DNA of 64,000 nucleotides from Taishania sp037189645. GTDB lineage: Bacteria > Bacteroidota > Bacteroidia > Flavobacteriales_D > Crocinitomicaceae. Every line of letters begins with the position of its first letter. Position 1 is the first letter of the stretch. The DNA is taken from NCBI GenBank assembly GCA_037189645.1, contig JBBCIY010000004.1, forward strand, positions 248,001 through 312,000, in the 5' to 3' direction. The translations under genes and the position numbers were made by a program. The notes under the pieces are model-generated. The model made no database searches. It was given only the letters and a program-made list of their open reading frames with translations, and had not been told where the DNA came from. Below are positions 8,538 through 18,344 of this stretch, piece after piece.

Positions 8538-10955
8538 TTAAAAACCTGCAAACCGCAGGCTGATCTTCGGAACAATGTTGTTCAGAGCGTTTGTATCTGA
8601 CAGTTGTCCGTACCGGTAAAATGCACCCAGCCCTAGCTTCATGAAATTAATGTTCAGGAGGCCGCTTACAATTAAACCGCCCTCAAACAATCCTTTGTCC
8701 ATTGTCCAGAATTTCATATTGTGCTGTGACCGGTCTTCCATGTCTCCATACCCGATCCCGTGATGAAGAGTGAATTCAGGAGAAAGCCATTTCTTTTTGG
8801 TTCTGATCGTCGGGAACGAATACCGCGTAATGAAGCTTGCCTGTCTGTCGTGGTAAAATTCTCCCGGGAAAGCTGTTTCCAGGGCGTTAATGGTTACTAC
8901 GTTCCAGTCTTGTCGTGTCCCGGCTGCATACTGTTTGAAGAGCATTGGGACATCTCCGAACGTTTGTGACGCTTCCAGGTGCAGGTTGAGCTTTCCAAAA
9001 CGCAGGCTCTCCAGGTCTTCGTCCACGGCAAAGAACAAGCGCATGTAGTCTGCGGAAGATTGAGCGATTCCTGTCCATCCTTTCGCAACTTTTAATTGAA
9101 TTTTTGGATAATTGGTTGGCTGGGCCATCCGGATGTCACCCAGCACGACGATCCGCTGGCGGATATTCCACTTCATTTCAAATGCTGTTTCGGCTACGTC
9201 CAGCTGATCAATGGTTAACCCGGCTTCATTCGTGAACAGGTAATTCCTGGTAAATTCGATGCGCTGGTAATTCCCGATCAGGTGCATGGTGAGGTTGCCC
9301 AACGGCGCGACTGTGAACCGCATTTCCGCCAAACGCTGGCGATCCATGAATTTCTGGTAGAAATTATTGAAAATGGTGGGAGAAGTAATGTCCCATCCTG
9401 TCCGTGTCATGTTATTGGAACCCCGGTTGATCACATCCTGCTGGTAGCGCAGATTGATGCTCATTCCCAGGCGCTTGTTGATGTGGAAGGTGGAGTAACC
9501 ACCGTATTTCCAGTCTTTGTCGCGGGTACCCCAGGCGAAATAACCGCCGACAACGATGTTCTGCATCAGCCTGTCCGAGGTTTCCAGCCCGGCACCGATA
9601 CGGTACCCTTCGTGAAAATTGAAATCAATGATCCTGTCCAGGGGAAGACTTACATAACCCATTCTCAATTTTCCTGAAGCAAGCGCCATCAGCCCATTGA
9701 TTTTCCTGTCGAAATTATTTGCCCTGCTGAAACTGTCCAGGACATGATAGGTCGTGTTTTCCCGTTCATTCAGGGTGTCCCTCCGGAGCATCATCCATTC
9801 TTCATCTGATTTTTCTCCGGCATCTTTCTCCGTTGAGAGCGCGATGTTGCCGAATCCGCTTTTTTTAAGCCCTTCCGGGTTCAGGACAATATTTTTGATA
9901 TAGGTGCTTCCCCTTCCTTCCACGTAACCTTTGTGATCCCCGATCGTTAAATTGAAGCTTTTCAGCTCCACTTTTGTCTTCAGGTCGACAGGGAACCACT
10001 TTTTACCATCGATCAGCCTGTATTCCTGGATGATCTTCACGTAAAAATCAATTTCGGATTCGTTTGCCGGTTCAGCGATTACTTTCTCAATGGCGAACCC
10101 ATTGGTATTGATGAACAGCTTTCCTTTCAATGCATCGACGTTTATATCCGGGCGGGGACGGAACGAGATCATGAAGGTGGTGTCTGTTCCTACGATTGTC
10201 GTATCCTCGATAAGGAAAAAATAACGCTTTGTTCCTCCCAGCGCGATCGGGTTGAAGTATTTCTTGCCGAGCAGGTCGAACTGGTTGTCATAAAAATGGA
10301 ACGACTGCATGCTCTGGGCAAAGGTGGAGAGGATCGGGTTGTTGATTCCCGAAGCCTTGTACGCGGTGATATTCTCACGGTCTCTTGCCGGGGGAATGAA
10401 TTTTCGCTCGGAGGAGCTTTCCATCATAAACAGGTGCTGTTTTTTGATGAGGTTAAGCATGTAATTTGAATCCGTATTCTGCTGGATGGTATCGATTGTT
10501 TTCAGGAAAGCTGTATCAACATCGAAAATGAATTTGCTGTAGCTTTCGTATGTGAATGCGTCGTTTTCCAGCGGGTGGTTTTTCTTCCGGTTCTCCGTGG
10601 CCTTATTGATGATACGCAAGGCAGGGTTTACCCCGGGCAATACAACGATTTCATTGATCTCTTTGGAGCGGGATTCCATATAAACAATGATCTGCCGCTG
10701 TTCGGTGACCTGTACTGTTGTATCCCGGTATCCTGCAAAGGTCAGCTTTATGGAAGTAATTCCTTCCGCCAGGGTTGCTTTCCCGTCAATATCTGTGAAG
10801 AACGGAGCACCGTTGTCCGGGAATACCTTCACAAACGCCATCGGTTCGGTTTCATCTTTATCGATCACCAAAAGCTGGCGCTGGGCAGTGGCCTGGAAAG
10901 ACAGGAATGCCGTTATGGATACAAGCAGGTGCAGAAAGTTAATTTTAATGTTCAT
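8538..10955 (-). CDS. DUF5686 outer-membrane protein with carboxypeptidase-regulatory-like domain
   Basis: This is an 805-residue outer-membrane protein. A signal peptide (ending FQATAQ, about residue 24) is followed by a carboxypeptidase D regulatory-like Ig domain (about 28-105), as found at the N terminus of many Bacteroidota TonB-dependent receptors. The rest matches the DUF5686 family by eye: NPALRIINKATENRKKNHP near residue 110, then a long region of alternating beta strands ending in an aromatic residue (LRFAGF), typical of an outer-membrane barrel. I see no TonB plug motif. It converges with the dehydrogenase gene; the two ends are 33 bp apart. The molecular function of the family is unknown to me. 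Confidence 0.8.
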   Translation of the reverse strand: MNIKINFLHLLVSITAFLSFQATAQRQLLVIDKDETEPMAFVKVFPDNGAPFFTDIDGKATLAEGITSIKLTFAGYRDTTVQVTEQRQIIVYMESRSKEINEIVVLPGVNPALRIINKATENRKKNHPLENDAFTYESYSKFIFDVDTAFLKTIDTIQQNTDSNYMLNLIKKQHLFMMESSSERKFIPPARDRENITAYKASGINNPILSTFAQSMQSFHFYDNQFDLLGKKYFNPIALGGTKRYFFLIEDTTIVGTDTTFMISFRPRPDINVDALKGKLFINTNGFAIEKVIAEPANESEIDFYVKIIQEYRLIDGKKWFPVDLKTKVELKSFNLTIGDHKGYVEGRGSTYIKNIVLNPEGLKKSGFGNIALSTEKDAGEKSDEEWMMLRRDTLNERENTTYHVLDSFSRANNFDRKINGLMALASGKLRMGYVSLPLDRIIDFNFHEGYRIGAGLETSDRLMQNIVVGGYFAWGTRDKDWKYGGYSTFHINKRLGMSINLRYQQDVINRGSNNMTRTGWDITSPTIFNNFYQKFMDRQRLAEMRFTVAPLGNLTMHLIGNYQRIEFTRNYLFTNEAGLTIDQLDVAETAFEMKWNIRQRIVVLGDIRMAQPTNYPKIQLKVAKGWTGIAQSSADYMRLFFAVDEDLESLRFGKLNLHLEASQTFGDVPMLFKQYAAGTRQDWNVVTINALETAFPGEFYHDRQASFITRYSFPTIRTKKKWLSPEFTLHHGIGYGDMEDRSQHNMKFWTMDKGLFEGGLIVSGLLNINFMKLGLGAFYRYGQLSDTNALNNIVPKISLRFAGF

Positions 10956-11032
10956 TTGCTGTAGTTTAAATACATTAAATATATAAGAGCGAAAGGCTGT
11001 CTCCTTTTTTATTCAACAGTTCGTTCATAAGA

Positions 11033-12337
11033 TTACCCCATCACTTCATCCAAAGCGGATTTAATGACCTCAGCGGCTTTGCTTAATACTTCTTTTGTGT
11101 GGACACTTGAGACGAACCCGACCTCATAGCCGCTCGGCCCGATATAAACACCATTGTTCAACAAGAAAGCATGCAGTTTTTTGAATTTGCTCATGTCCGG
11201 GTTGATCTGATCGGCGCGGGCAATGGTTTTCTTCCCGTCGAAATTGAACCAGAAAACGGAAGCGATGGAAACCAATTCAAAATCATATCCCTTTTCTGCG
11301 GCATAGCGGTTGATCGTTTCCACAAAAGCACGGGTCCTTGCTTCCTGGTCTTCGTAAAACCCTTCCCTGGCACATTCGGTGAGCTGGGCGATTCCGGCAG
11401 CCATTGCAACAGGATTTCCTGAGAGGGTACCTGCCTGGTAAACAGGGCCGTCCGGAGACACACAGCTCATGATCTCTGCGTTTGCTCCATAGGCTCCTAC
11501 CGGCAACCCTCCGCCAATGATCTTACCATAGGTAATGATATCGGGGGTGATTCCGTAATATTCGGCAGCACCGTTGAAACCGACACGGAAACCGGAGATC
11601 ACTTCATCGAAGAACAACAAGGAGCCGTATTCGGTACAAACAGCCCTCAATGCTGTTAAGAATTCTCCTCCCTGGAGCAGTAACCCGTTGTTTGCAGGGA
11701 TCGGTTCGATGATGGCGCACGCGATGTCTTTTCCATAGTGTTCAAAACAATGCCTTAATGCTTGTTCGTCATTTAACGGCAACACGATCGTTTCGTTTAC
11801 AAATGCCTCAGGAACACCAGCGCTTGAGGATTCTCCGAATGTTACCAGCCCGCTGCCGGCCTTTACCAGCATCGCATCGGTATGCCCGTGATAGCAGCCT
11901 TCAAATTTTACTACCTTGTTCCTTCCGGTATAGCCTCTTGCCAGGCGTAGTGCCGACATCACGGCTTCGGTTCCCGAGCTGACAAAACGTATCTTTTCGA
12001 TGAATTTGTTCCGTGACAGGATCAGTTCAGCAAGCTCATTTTCCAAAGCTGTCGGAGCTCCGAAGCTCGTACCTTTTTGTAGTGTTTCCACTACTTTTTT
12101 ATAGATAGCAGGGTGGTTGTGCCCCAGTATCAGAGGTCCCCAGCTTGCACAGAAGTCAATGAATTCATTCCCGTCTTCGTCCCAGATCTTATAGCCGTCA
12201 CCTTTTTTGATGAATAAAGGGCTTCCGTCAACCGATTTGAAAGCTCTTACCGGAGAATTGACTCCGCCCGGAAAGTAGGTTTTAGCTTTTTCGAATAATT
12301 TTTCTGAATTGGAACGGGAAATGGGATTGTTGTTCAT
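11033..12337 (-). CDS. hemL: Glutamate-1-semialdehyde 2,1-aminomutase
   Basis: This PLP enzyme converts glutamate-1-semialdehyde to 5-aminolevulinate, an early step of C5-pathway haem biosynthesis. The 434-residue length is normal for HemL. The sequence carries the N-terminal GGVNSPVRAFKSV motif and the PLP-lysine region TYGKIIGGGLPVGAYG (about Lys269) that separate HemL from other class III aminotransferases. SSGTEAVMSALRLARG and FDEVISGFR are also intact. A -7 element at 12354-12361 on the minus strand gives a leader of about 10 bases. No other haem genes are adjacent. Confidence 0.95.
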   Translation of the reverse strand: MNNNPISRSNSEKLFEKAKTYFPGGVNSPVRAFKSVDGSPLFIKKGDGYKIWDEDGNEFIDFCASWGPLILGHNHPAIYKKVVETLQKGTSFGAPTALENELAELILSRNKFIEKIRFVSSGTEAVMSALRLARGYTGRNKVVKFEGCYHGHTDAMLVKAGSGLVTFGESSSAGVPEAFVNETIVLPLNDEQALRHCFEHYGKDIACAIIEPIPANNGLLLQGGEFLTALRAVCTEYGSLLFFDEVISGFRVGFNGAAEYYGITPDIITYGKIIGGGLPVGAYGANAEIMSCVSPDGPVYQAGTLSGNPVAMAAGIAQLTECAREGFYEDQEARTRAFVETINRYAAEKGYDFELVSIASVFWFNFDGKKTIARADQINPDMSKFKKLHAFLLNNGVYIGPSGYEVGFVSSVHTKEVLSKAAEVIKSALDEVMG

Positions 12338-12353
12338 TGCAATTATTTTTCCG

Positions 12354-12361
12354 CAAATATA
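12354..12361 (-). promoter_or_regulatory. -7 promoter element for hemL, TATATTTG
   Basis: An exact TAnnTTTG match read on the minus strand, 16 bp before the hemL ATG and just after the recO stop codon. It indicates that hemL is transcribed separately from the porZ-recO pair. Confidence 0.6.
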
Positions 12362-12364
12362 ATG

Positions 12365-13051
12365 CTAATCCTGCAAAACCTCCCGAATGATCTCAAGTGA
12401 TTTTCCTATATCAAAACGGGGAACATGCAGCGCATAATAGTTTAATAGTATTTCAAGCAGCTGTCTGCGGGAAGCGGCCGGAACAGTGCCTTCATTGAAC
12501 AATGTGTAAAGCTGCTGTACGATCGTTCCTTCTTCGCATTGCTCTCCAGGGCGGTAATCGGAATGAAACTCTCCTTCTTTCAGGTTGAAATACAGAGGAG
12601 CATCATCGTCCATGCTTGGCTGGATGCCGATGCAGGAAGTAAAACCGGTCAGGAAACGAAGCGGGAATACTGCTAATTCAGCTGAATGATCCAGCGCTTT
12701 GATTGTCTCTTTCAGGAAGGTAAAGATTTCTACCTCTTTTTCATTGGTCTGTAAGGACTGGCGGACAACATCCGCAATGAAGAACGCGATGATGCTTTTG
12801 ACCGGGTTGGAGAGAATGGAACCAAGCGCAAGCAGACTGTCTGCCTGTGTCAGCTTTCCCAGTTCCGAATCGGGGCGGCGGTAATAAGTAAGCTCACAAA
12901 TATTCAGGGGAAACAGATTGTTGTTTTTCTTCTTGGCTCCCTGGAATACAAATTTTTGAATGCCTTCGTTTTGTGTGTAGAAAGTAGCGATTAAGCTCGA
13001 TTCTGAAAATGATGTCCGATGTAAGAAGATACCGATATCCGTTTGTTTCAT
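12365..13051 (-). CDS. recO: DNA repair protein RecO
   Basis: RecO loads RecA onto SSB-coated single strands in the RecFOR recombination pathway. The protein has 228 residues, a usual size. It has an N-terminal OB-fold (about 1-80) containing GIFLHRTSFSESSLIATFYT, which links recombination to SSB and DNA binding, and a helical C-terminal domain. It starts 9 bp after the stop of the PorZ-like gene, so the two are probably co-transcribed. This pairing with a T9SS component looks genomic rather than functional. Confidence 0.9.
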   Translation of the reverse strand: MKQTDIGIFLHRTSFSESSLIATFYTQNEGIQKFVFQGAKKKNNNLFPLNICELTYYRRPDSELGKLTQADSLLALGSILSNPVKSIIAFFIADVVRQSLQTNEKEVEIFTFLKETIKALDHSAELAVFPLRFLTGFTSCIGIQPSMDDDAPLYFNLKEGEFHSDYRPGEQCEEGTIVQQLYTLFNEGTVPAASRRQLLEILLNYYALHVPRFDIGKSLEIIREVLQD

Positions 13052-13060
13052 TCCAGAAGA

Positions 13061-15391
13061 TCAATTGACTACCACCACTTTTCCTACGAACTTTCCCTTA
13101 TTGATGTTGGAAGCAGTCCAGATCAGGTAGACGCCCGATACTACTTTTTCTCCGGTCAGGGTTTTCCCGTTCCACGTTGCTGTTCCTCCGTTTGATGTGG
13201 TCCGGTACACCACATTTCCTGCGACATCGGTGATCTTTACATCCGAATCATAACGGATCCCCTGGATGGTTATTAATCCGTCGTGGTCCGGCCGGGCAGG
13301 ATTCGGGAAAATCGTTACATCTGAATACTCAGGATCTTCATAGGTTGCGTCGCCTCTGTATGACATCAGTCCCCTGTCTGTCACGATGAAAATTTCTCCT
13401 GTTTTGTGATCGATTTCCAGGTCCATTATGTTATTGGAGATCAGGGGGGAATTGTCCATGGTATAGTGCTTTATAATGGAAAGCCCGTCATCCGAGAGCA
13501 ATATCATCCCGGAGTTGGCCGTAGCGATCCATTTCCTGTTTCCGCCATCGACTTCAATGTCGTTGATATAGGTGCTTCCGAGGATGTAATCCACCTCTCC
13601 GTTGATCTCAATTTTCGGCCGCTGCACGTTGTATCCCCCCGGTGAAGCATCAAAAGCGTTTTCGGAATTGTATAAGATCGCGAATCCGTTATCGGTCCCG
13701 ATCCACAGCTCCTTGTCAAAATCCATTGTGATTGCCGTGACGATGTTGGATGGCAGGTCACCTGTATAGGTGCCATTGTTCAGCACGACTGTTTTGTCAT
13801 CCGAAGCAGAGGTTACGGAAGATCCGGGGTTATATCCTACGATCCCGGAATTGAATACCGAAATCCAGATATTTCCATTGTAGTCACAGTACATTTTCCT
13901 GGTAGATTTATTAGCGGCTGTTGCTCCTATATTGAAAGAATACCATTCTCCGTCCTTACTCAGCATTTTTAAAGGGCTGTTGGAAAAACCATTGGTGATC
14001 CACAAATTACCGCTTTCATCGTAAGTCAGGGAGGATATGACGATGCTTCCCCCCCCGAACCGGTCCATTGTGGAGTTGACGGAGCTGAACGTGTCTGTTA
14101 CGATCCCTGATTGCCTGTTGATTAAAGAAACAGGAGTTTTGGAAATCCCTCCCACAGCTACCTGTTCTTTGTTGGTAGGGTTGACGGATACCGATATATT
14201 GTCCCAGGTATTTCCTGCCGCCCAAAGAGGACTTTCTTCTCTTCCGATCGTTTTCCATTTTTCTTCCTCGAAGAACATCACGCCCGGAGGGCGGTAGAAT
14301 TCACTGTGCCCGTTAACGATTCCCGGAACAACTGCCAGCACTCCATCATTCCAGTCCATGGAATAATAAATATCCCTGCCGGGCCCTTCAAAGGGAAGGT
14401 AGTCAAACGTTCCGTCCGGGTTTCTTTTTACTGCGCCGTGCTGCTTGTCGGCAAACCAGTACTTGTCTTGAAACAGTACAAAAGCATTGGAACCTAGTTC
14501 TGTCCCGGAAGTGTATTGCTGGAGAAAAAAGTGATGGGAATAGCCCGGGTTAAAGGAAATGAGTAACCCGTCTCCATTCATAACCAGCCGGTTGTCAACG
14601 ACCTGGAGCGTATTCAGTCTTCCGAAGGTTCCCAGATCAATCACCTGGTGCGGGCCGTCCTGCCGGACAACAAACAAAGAATCGCCTCCCCATCCGTCGA
14701 AATTTTTCTGGAAATAAATGCTGTCGTTCCAGTATTCAACGTCTCCGTACCGGAATTGGTTGTCTGAAAGCACAGGAATCCGGTTGTCTGTGATCCACTG
14801 GCTGGAATCCGCAAGGGCCGGGTTGTTCAGATTGCCGGCATACAGGCGTGTTGGTGTTAAAGCGAAAATGCTGTCTCCCTTGAACATCAGTTCAATGATC
14901 TCCTCCGAGGAACCACCTGGATAATACGTGTCCTTTATTTCATTTTTTGCCGGGTCGATCTTTACGATCCCGAATCCGGTTGCCGCATAAATATATGCCC
15001 CTCTGGATTTAAAGGAAAGAATGCGTTTAGATCCTAAAATAGTTGCCAGCTTTATTCCCGGGATGTTGATCACCTGTCCGTTTCTGATCTGGTCGATGTT
15101 TCCGTTCTCATAGCCGACAAAAATACTACCGGATGATTCATGGATGCCCAGCTTGGTGAGCTTGATGTCAGACAGTCCGTTTGTAACGGTCCACGTGGAG
15201 TATTCATTGTATGAAGCGTCATATTCCAGGAGCGCGGCATCAAATGCGAAAAAAATGGATGTTCCGTAGCTGATCGCGTCCTTCGCATTGCGGTTTTCGG
15301 AGTGAATTCTCCATTCTCCTGTCCCGATCTGGCTGTAAGCAGCAACCCCCAGGAGCAGGAAAGGAATTAGTAATTTCATTCTTGTTGACAT
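13061..15391 (-). CDS. porZ: PorZ-like T9SS component with beta-propellers and type A sorting domain
   Basis: PorZ is part of the T9SS attachment complex that processes cargo on the cell surface. A signal peptide (MKLLIPFLLLGVAAYSQ) is followed by repeated propeller blades of the two-component-regulator type: GEWRIHSENRNAKDAISYG near the start, and later LWIGTDNGF and NRKWIATANSGMILL. The protein ends with a type A C-terminal signal (VTIFPNPARPDHDG, then GKVVVVN). About 776 residues is the size expected of PorZ. ATGs at 15403, 15391 and 15379 all precede the signal peptide. A -7 element at 15419-15426 permits any, and 15391 is a compromise. The family call rests on architecture and recO adjacency, so a different propeller protein is possible. 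Confidence 0.78.
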   Translation of the reverse strand: MSTRMKLLIPFLLLGVAAYSQIGTGEWRIHSENRNAKDAISYGTSIFFAFDAALLEYDASYNEYSTWTVTNGLSDIKLTKLGIHESSGSIFVGYENGNIDQIRNGQVINIPGIKLATILGSKRILSFKSRGAYIYAATGFGIVKIDPAKNEIKDTYYPGGSSEEIIELMFKGDSIFALTPTRLYAGNLNNPALADSSQWITDNRIPVLSDNQFRYGDVEYWNDSIYFQKNFDGWGGDSLFVVRQDGPHQVIDLGTFGRLNTLQVVDNRLVMNGDGLLISFNPGYSHHFFLQQYTSGTELGSNAFVLFQDKYWFADKQHGAVKRNPDGTFDYLPFEGPGRDIYYSMDWNDGVLAVVPGIVNGHSEFYRPPGVMFFEEEKWKTIGREESPLWAAGNTWDNISVSVNPTNKEQVAVGGISKTPVSLINRQSGIVTDTFSSVNSTMDRFGGGSIVISSLTYDESGNLWITNGFSNSPLKMLSKDGEWYSFNIGATAANKSTRKMYCDYNGNIWISVFNSGIVGYNPGSSVTSASDDKTVVLNNGTYTGDLPSNIVTAITMDFDKELWIGTDNGFAILYNSENAFDASPGGYNVQRPKIEINGEVDYILGSTYINDIEVDGGNRKWIATANSGMILLSDDGLSIIKHYTMDNSPLISNNIMDLEIDHKTGEIFIVTDRGLMSYRGDATYEDPEYSDVTIFPNPARPDHDGLITIQGIRYDSDVKITDVAGNVVYRTTSNGGTATWNGKTLTGEKVVSGVYLIWTASNINKGKFVGKVVVVN

Positions 15392-15418
15392 ATGTGACTC
15401 CAATAACGTGCGTTTTAC

Positions 15419-15426
15419 AAAAATAT
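15419..15426 (-). promoter_or_regulatory. -7 promoter element for the porZ-recO pair, TATTTTTG
   Basis: An exact TAnnTTTG match on the minus strand, 16 to 40 bp before the candidate starts of the PorZ-like gene. Confidence 0.5.
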
Positions 15427-15450
15427 TGATTTTGAAGCTTAGATTATTTT

Positions 15451-16836
15451 TCAGTCCATAAATACCTTTCCCGGGTTCAGAATATTATTCGGATCGAACA
15501 CACGTTTTATGGCCTTCATCAGGTTCAGTGAAACAGGATCGAACGCAATGTCCATGTACTGCTTCTGGACAAGCCCTATTCCGTGCTCGCCTGAGAGGGT
15601 TCCTCCCAGCCCGACCACTTTTGTAAACAGTTTCCGGATAGCGAAGGTAAGCTCATTGTTCCACTGCTCATCGGTCATATCCCCTTTGATGATGTTGATG
15701 TGCAGGTTTCCGTCTCCCGCGTGCCCGTAGCAAACGGATTTAAAGCCGTATTCTTTTCCTAAATCTTTTACTGTTGTCAATAATTCAGGCAGCGCATACC
15801 TCGGTACAACCGTATCTTCTTCTTTGTAAACAGACTGGGATTTTACCGCTTCGCCAACTTTTCGTCTCAACGACCACAATGTATCTTTTTGTGCCTGGGA
15901 TTCTGCAAACAGCACCTCGTCGGTATCAAACTGTTCCAGGACAGATAAGATGGATTCGCATTCCCTCATCAGCACATCCTGGTCAAACCCGTCGACTTCG
16001 ATCAGCAGATGCGCTTCGTGATTGTCTTTTACTTCGATCGAAAAGTCCCCGGTAAATTGCTGCGTCCAGATCAATGCGTCCCGTTCCATGAACTCCAGTC
16101 CGCTTGGAACGATCCCTTTCCGGTAGATTGCCGCCACTGCTTCACAAGCCTGCCTGGCAGAATAAAACGGAACCAGCAGCAATAAATCGGTGGTCGGATG
16201 AGGCAGAAGCTTCAATACGATCTTGGTAACAACTCCTAGTGTTCCTTCTGAGCCAACGATCAATTGTGTGAGGTTGTATCCCGTTGCGTTTTTTAACACA
16301 TTCGCCCCTGTCCAGATGACGCTTCCATCAGCCAGAACAACCTCCAGGTTCAGAACATAATCTTTCGTAACACCGTATTTTACAGCTTTCGGGCCTCCTG
16401 AATTTTCAGAAATGTTTCCCCCGATGAAACAGCTTCCTTTGCTCGCCGGATCCGGGGGATAGAACAATCCCTTTTCTTTTACGGTTTCCTGTAATACCTG
16501 CGTGATCACTCCCGGTTCCGTGGTCACCTGGTGGTTCCTTTCATCAATGTTCAGGATCCGGTTGAACCGTTCCATTGAAAGCGCAATCCCTCCCGGAGAG
16601 GGGATCGCACCGCCGCTTAAACCCGTTCTTGCTCCCATCGGAGTGACAGGAAGCTTGTTGTCATTGCAGTAAGCAAGAATCCTGCTGACTTCCTCGACAG
16701 TACCGGGTTTCAGTACACACGAAGGTAAAACACGGATGTCTTCGGTCTCATCATGGCTGTATTGCTCCCTTGAATCGTCGTCGGAAAGACAATGACTGCC
16801 TAATAAATTGCTGAAAAAGAGAATGTGCCCGTTCAT
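15451..16836 (-). CDS. FAD-linked oxidase, GlcD/D-lactate dehydrogenase family
   Basis: This flavoenzyme probably oxidises a 2-hydroxy acid such as glycolate or D-lactate. It is 461 residues long. The PCMH-type FAD domain is recognisable by PVTPMGARTGLSGGAIP (about residues 59-75), GGNISENSGGPKAVKYG and GSEGTLGVVTKI. The C-terminal FAD-oxidase domain has CYGHAGDGNLHINI and ends with the conserved GGTLSGEHGIGLVQK. It starts 9 bp after the M42 peptidase stop, so the two form a probable operon. GlcE/GlcF partners are absent, which suggests a stand-alone enzyme. The substrate cannot be fixed from the sequence. Confidence 0.88.
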   Translation of the reverse strand: MNGHILFFSNLLGSHCLSDDDSREQYSHDETEDIRVLPSCVLKPGTVEEVSRILAYCNDNKLPVTPMGARTGLSGGAIPSPGGIALSMERFNRILNIDERNHQVTTEPGVITQVLQETVKEKGLFYPPDPASKGSCFIGGNISENSGGPKAVKYGVTKDYVLNLEVVLADGSVIWTGANVLKNATGYNLTQLIVGSEGTLGVVTKIVLKLLPHPTTDLLLLVPFYSARQACEAVAAIYRKGIVPSGLEFMERDALIWTQQFTGDFSIEVKDNHEAHLLIEVDGFDQDVLMRECESILSVLEQFDTDEVLFAESQAQKDTLWSLRRKVGEAVKSQSVYKEEDTVVPRYALPELLTTVKDLGKEYGFKSVCYGHAGDGNLHINIIKGDMTDEQWNNELTFAIRKLFTKVVGLGGTLSGEHGIGLVQKQYMDIAFDPVSLNLMKAIKRVFDPNNILNPGKVFMD

Positions 16837-16845
16837 AAACGATGG

Positions 16846-17925
16846 TTACTTGATGTATCTGAAATCATGCCCGTTCTCAATTGCTTTCAAGGATTCAAAC
16901 ATCAGCCTGATGCAGTTTTCCACATCTTCCTTCCGGCATGTTTCAACGGTTGTGTGCATGTAGCGCAACGGTAAGGAAATCAAAGCCGATGGAACCCCTT
17001 CAAACGAATAGGCGAACGCGTCTGTATCTGTTCCTGTCGAACGGGAAGCTGCTGCCCGCTGGAAAGGAATCTTGTTTTTCTCGGCAGTTGCGATGATCTG
17101 TTTTAATAAGTTGTTCTGAACCGCCGGGCCGTATGTCAGTACCGGGCCATCCCCGGATTTGAAATCCCCGTTCTCGATCTTGTCGATCATAGGGGTATGG
17201 GTATCGTGGCAGACATCGGTGCAGATCGCTACATCCGGCTTAATTTTGCGGGAAATCATTTCCGCTCCCCGTAAACCGATCTCTTCCTGAACGGAATTTA
17301 CAATATACAGGCCGAACGGCAGTTTTGTCTTTGATTCTTTCAGCAGGCGTGCCACCTCGGCGATCATGAATCCACCGATCCGGTTATCCAGCGCCCTGCC
17401 GACAAAACGGTTTTTATTCATAATGAAGAATTCATCCTCAAATGTAACCACGCAGCCAACATGAATCCCTAATGCTTCAACTTCTTCTTTGGTGGAGCAG
17501 GCCACATCCAGAAAGATGTTTTTCATGCTGGGCGCTTCATCTTTTGTGTGGCGGGTGTGAATGGCCGGCCATCCGAAAATTCCTTTTACAATTCCTTTAT
17601 CCGTATGAATGTTTACCCGCTTGGAAGGCGCGATCATGTGGTCGGAACCGCCATTTCTTTTCAGGTAGATGAATCCTTCTTTTGTGATGTAATGAACAAA
17701 CCAGGAGATCTCATCCGCATGTGCTTCGATCACTACTTTGTATTCTGCTTCGGGGTTGATGACACCTACGACCGTACCATAATTGTCAGAGAAATAAGTG
17801 TCAATATAAGGCTTCAGGTATTCGAGCCATAGTTTCTGTCCTTCGGATTCAAATCCGGTGGGACTGGCATTGTTGAGGTAATTTTCTAAAAATCTGAGGG
17901 CGTCTTTTTTTATTGTGTATTTCAT
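16846..17925 (-). CDS. M42 family metallopeptidase (glutamyl/deblocking aminopeptidase type)
   Basis: This is a cytoplasmic dinuclear metal aminopeptidase of 359 residues, the usual M42 length. Visible ligands and catalytic residues are EAHADEI (His/Asp), GRALDNRIGG (bridging Asp), the NSVQEEIGLRGAE catalytic Glu pair, DVCHDTH (Asp ligand) and the C-terminal YMHTTVE His. A PDZ-like insertion would be the region around residues 90-165. There is no signal peptide. It heads a two-gene unit with the FAD-linked oxidase, with a clear -7 promoter 19 bp upstream. Substrate range is unknown. Confidence 0.9.
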   Translation of the reverse strand: MKYTIKKDALRFLENYLNNASPTGFESEGQKLWLEYLKPYIDTYFSDNYGTVVGVINPEAEYKVVIEAHADEISWFVHYITKEGFIYLKRNGGSDHMIAPSKRVNIHTDKGIVKGIFGWPAIHTRHTKDEAPSMKNIFLDVACSTKEEVEALGIHVGCVVTFEDEFFIMNKNRFVGRALDNRIGGFMIAEVARLLKESKTKLPFGLYIVNSVQEEIGLRGAEMISRKIKPDVAICTDVCHDTHTPMIDKIENGDFKSGDGPVLTYGPAVQNNLLKQIIATAEKNKIPFQRAAASRSTGTDTDAFAYSFEGVPSALISLPLRYMHTTVETCRKEDVENCIRLMFESLKAIENGHDFRYIK

Positions 17926-17943
17926 CTTCGTTTACTTTTATTG

Positions 17944-17951
17944 CAAAAGTA
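17944..17951 (-). promoter_or_regulatory. -7 promoter element for the M42 peptidase operon, TACTTTTG
   Basis: An exact TAnnTTTG match on the minus strand in the 39-bp gap after the XRE regulator gene. It implies independent transcription of the peptidase-oxidase pair. Confidence 0.6.
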
Positions 17952-17964
17952 ATAAAGATACGGT

Positions 17965-18309
17965 TTATTTGTTCTTGAGCTGTTCAAGGACCGCTTTTAT
18001 TTGGCGGATTTCTTTTTCCAGTTGTTCTGTCTTGGAATAATAAAGGAGCGCGTCTTCTTTGATCGTGACATTGTCATAGAAGCTTTCTTTGTGAATCCGT
18101 TTCAGGAAATCAAAAATAGTAATATTCAGCAAGAAGAGTATTTCATACAATCGCGAAACGGTAAATTCCGTTTGTCCTCTTTCCAGGTTGGATAACGTCG
18201 AAACAGAAATATTCAATTCGTCAGCTAATGCTTCCTGGCTGAGATTTTTACTCAGACGAATCATCCGTAGTTCTTCACCGATCCTCTTATTTATTGCCTC
18301 TGCTTTCAC
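17965..18309 (-). CDS. XRE-family HTH transcriptional regulator
   Basis: This is a small cytoplasmic DNA-binding protein of 114 residues. The HTH_3/XRE domain covers about residues 6-65: IGEELRMIRLSKNLSQEALA, then the recognition helix VSTLSNLERG. A C-terminal coiled-coil tail (YYSKTEQLEKEIRQIKAVLEQL) may dimerise it. The start is a GTG at 18309; the first in-frame ATG (residue 17) would cut into the first helix. The start codon lies in the palindrome ACAATTGT, and a TTTACA/TGTAAA inverted repeat is 36-52 bp upstream, so autoregulation is plausible. Targets are unknown. Confidence 0.85.
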   Translation of the reverse strand: MKAEAINKRIGEELRMIRLSKNLSQEALADELNISVSTLSNLERGQTEFTVSRLYEILFLLNITIFDFLKRIHKESFYDNVTIKEDALLYYSKTEQLEKEIRQIKAVLEQLKNK

Positions 18310-18344
18310 AATTGTAAAAGTATTTTCAAAAAGCTAAAACGATG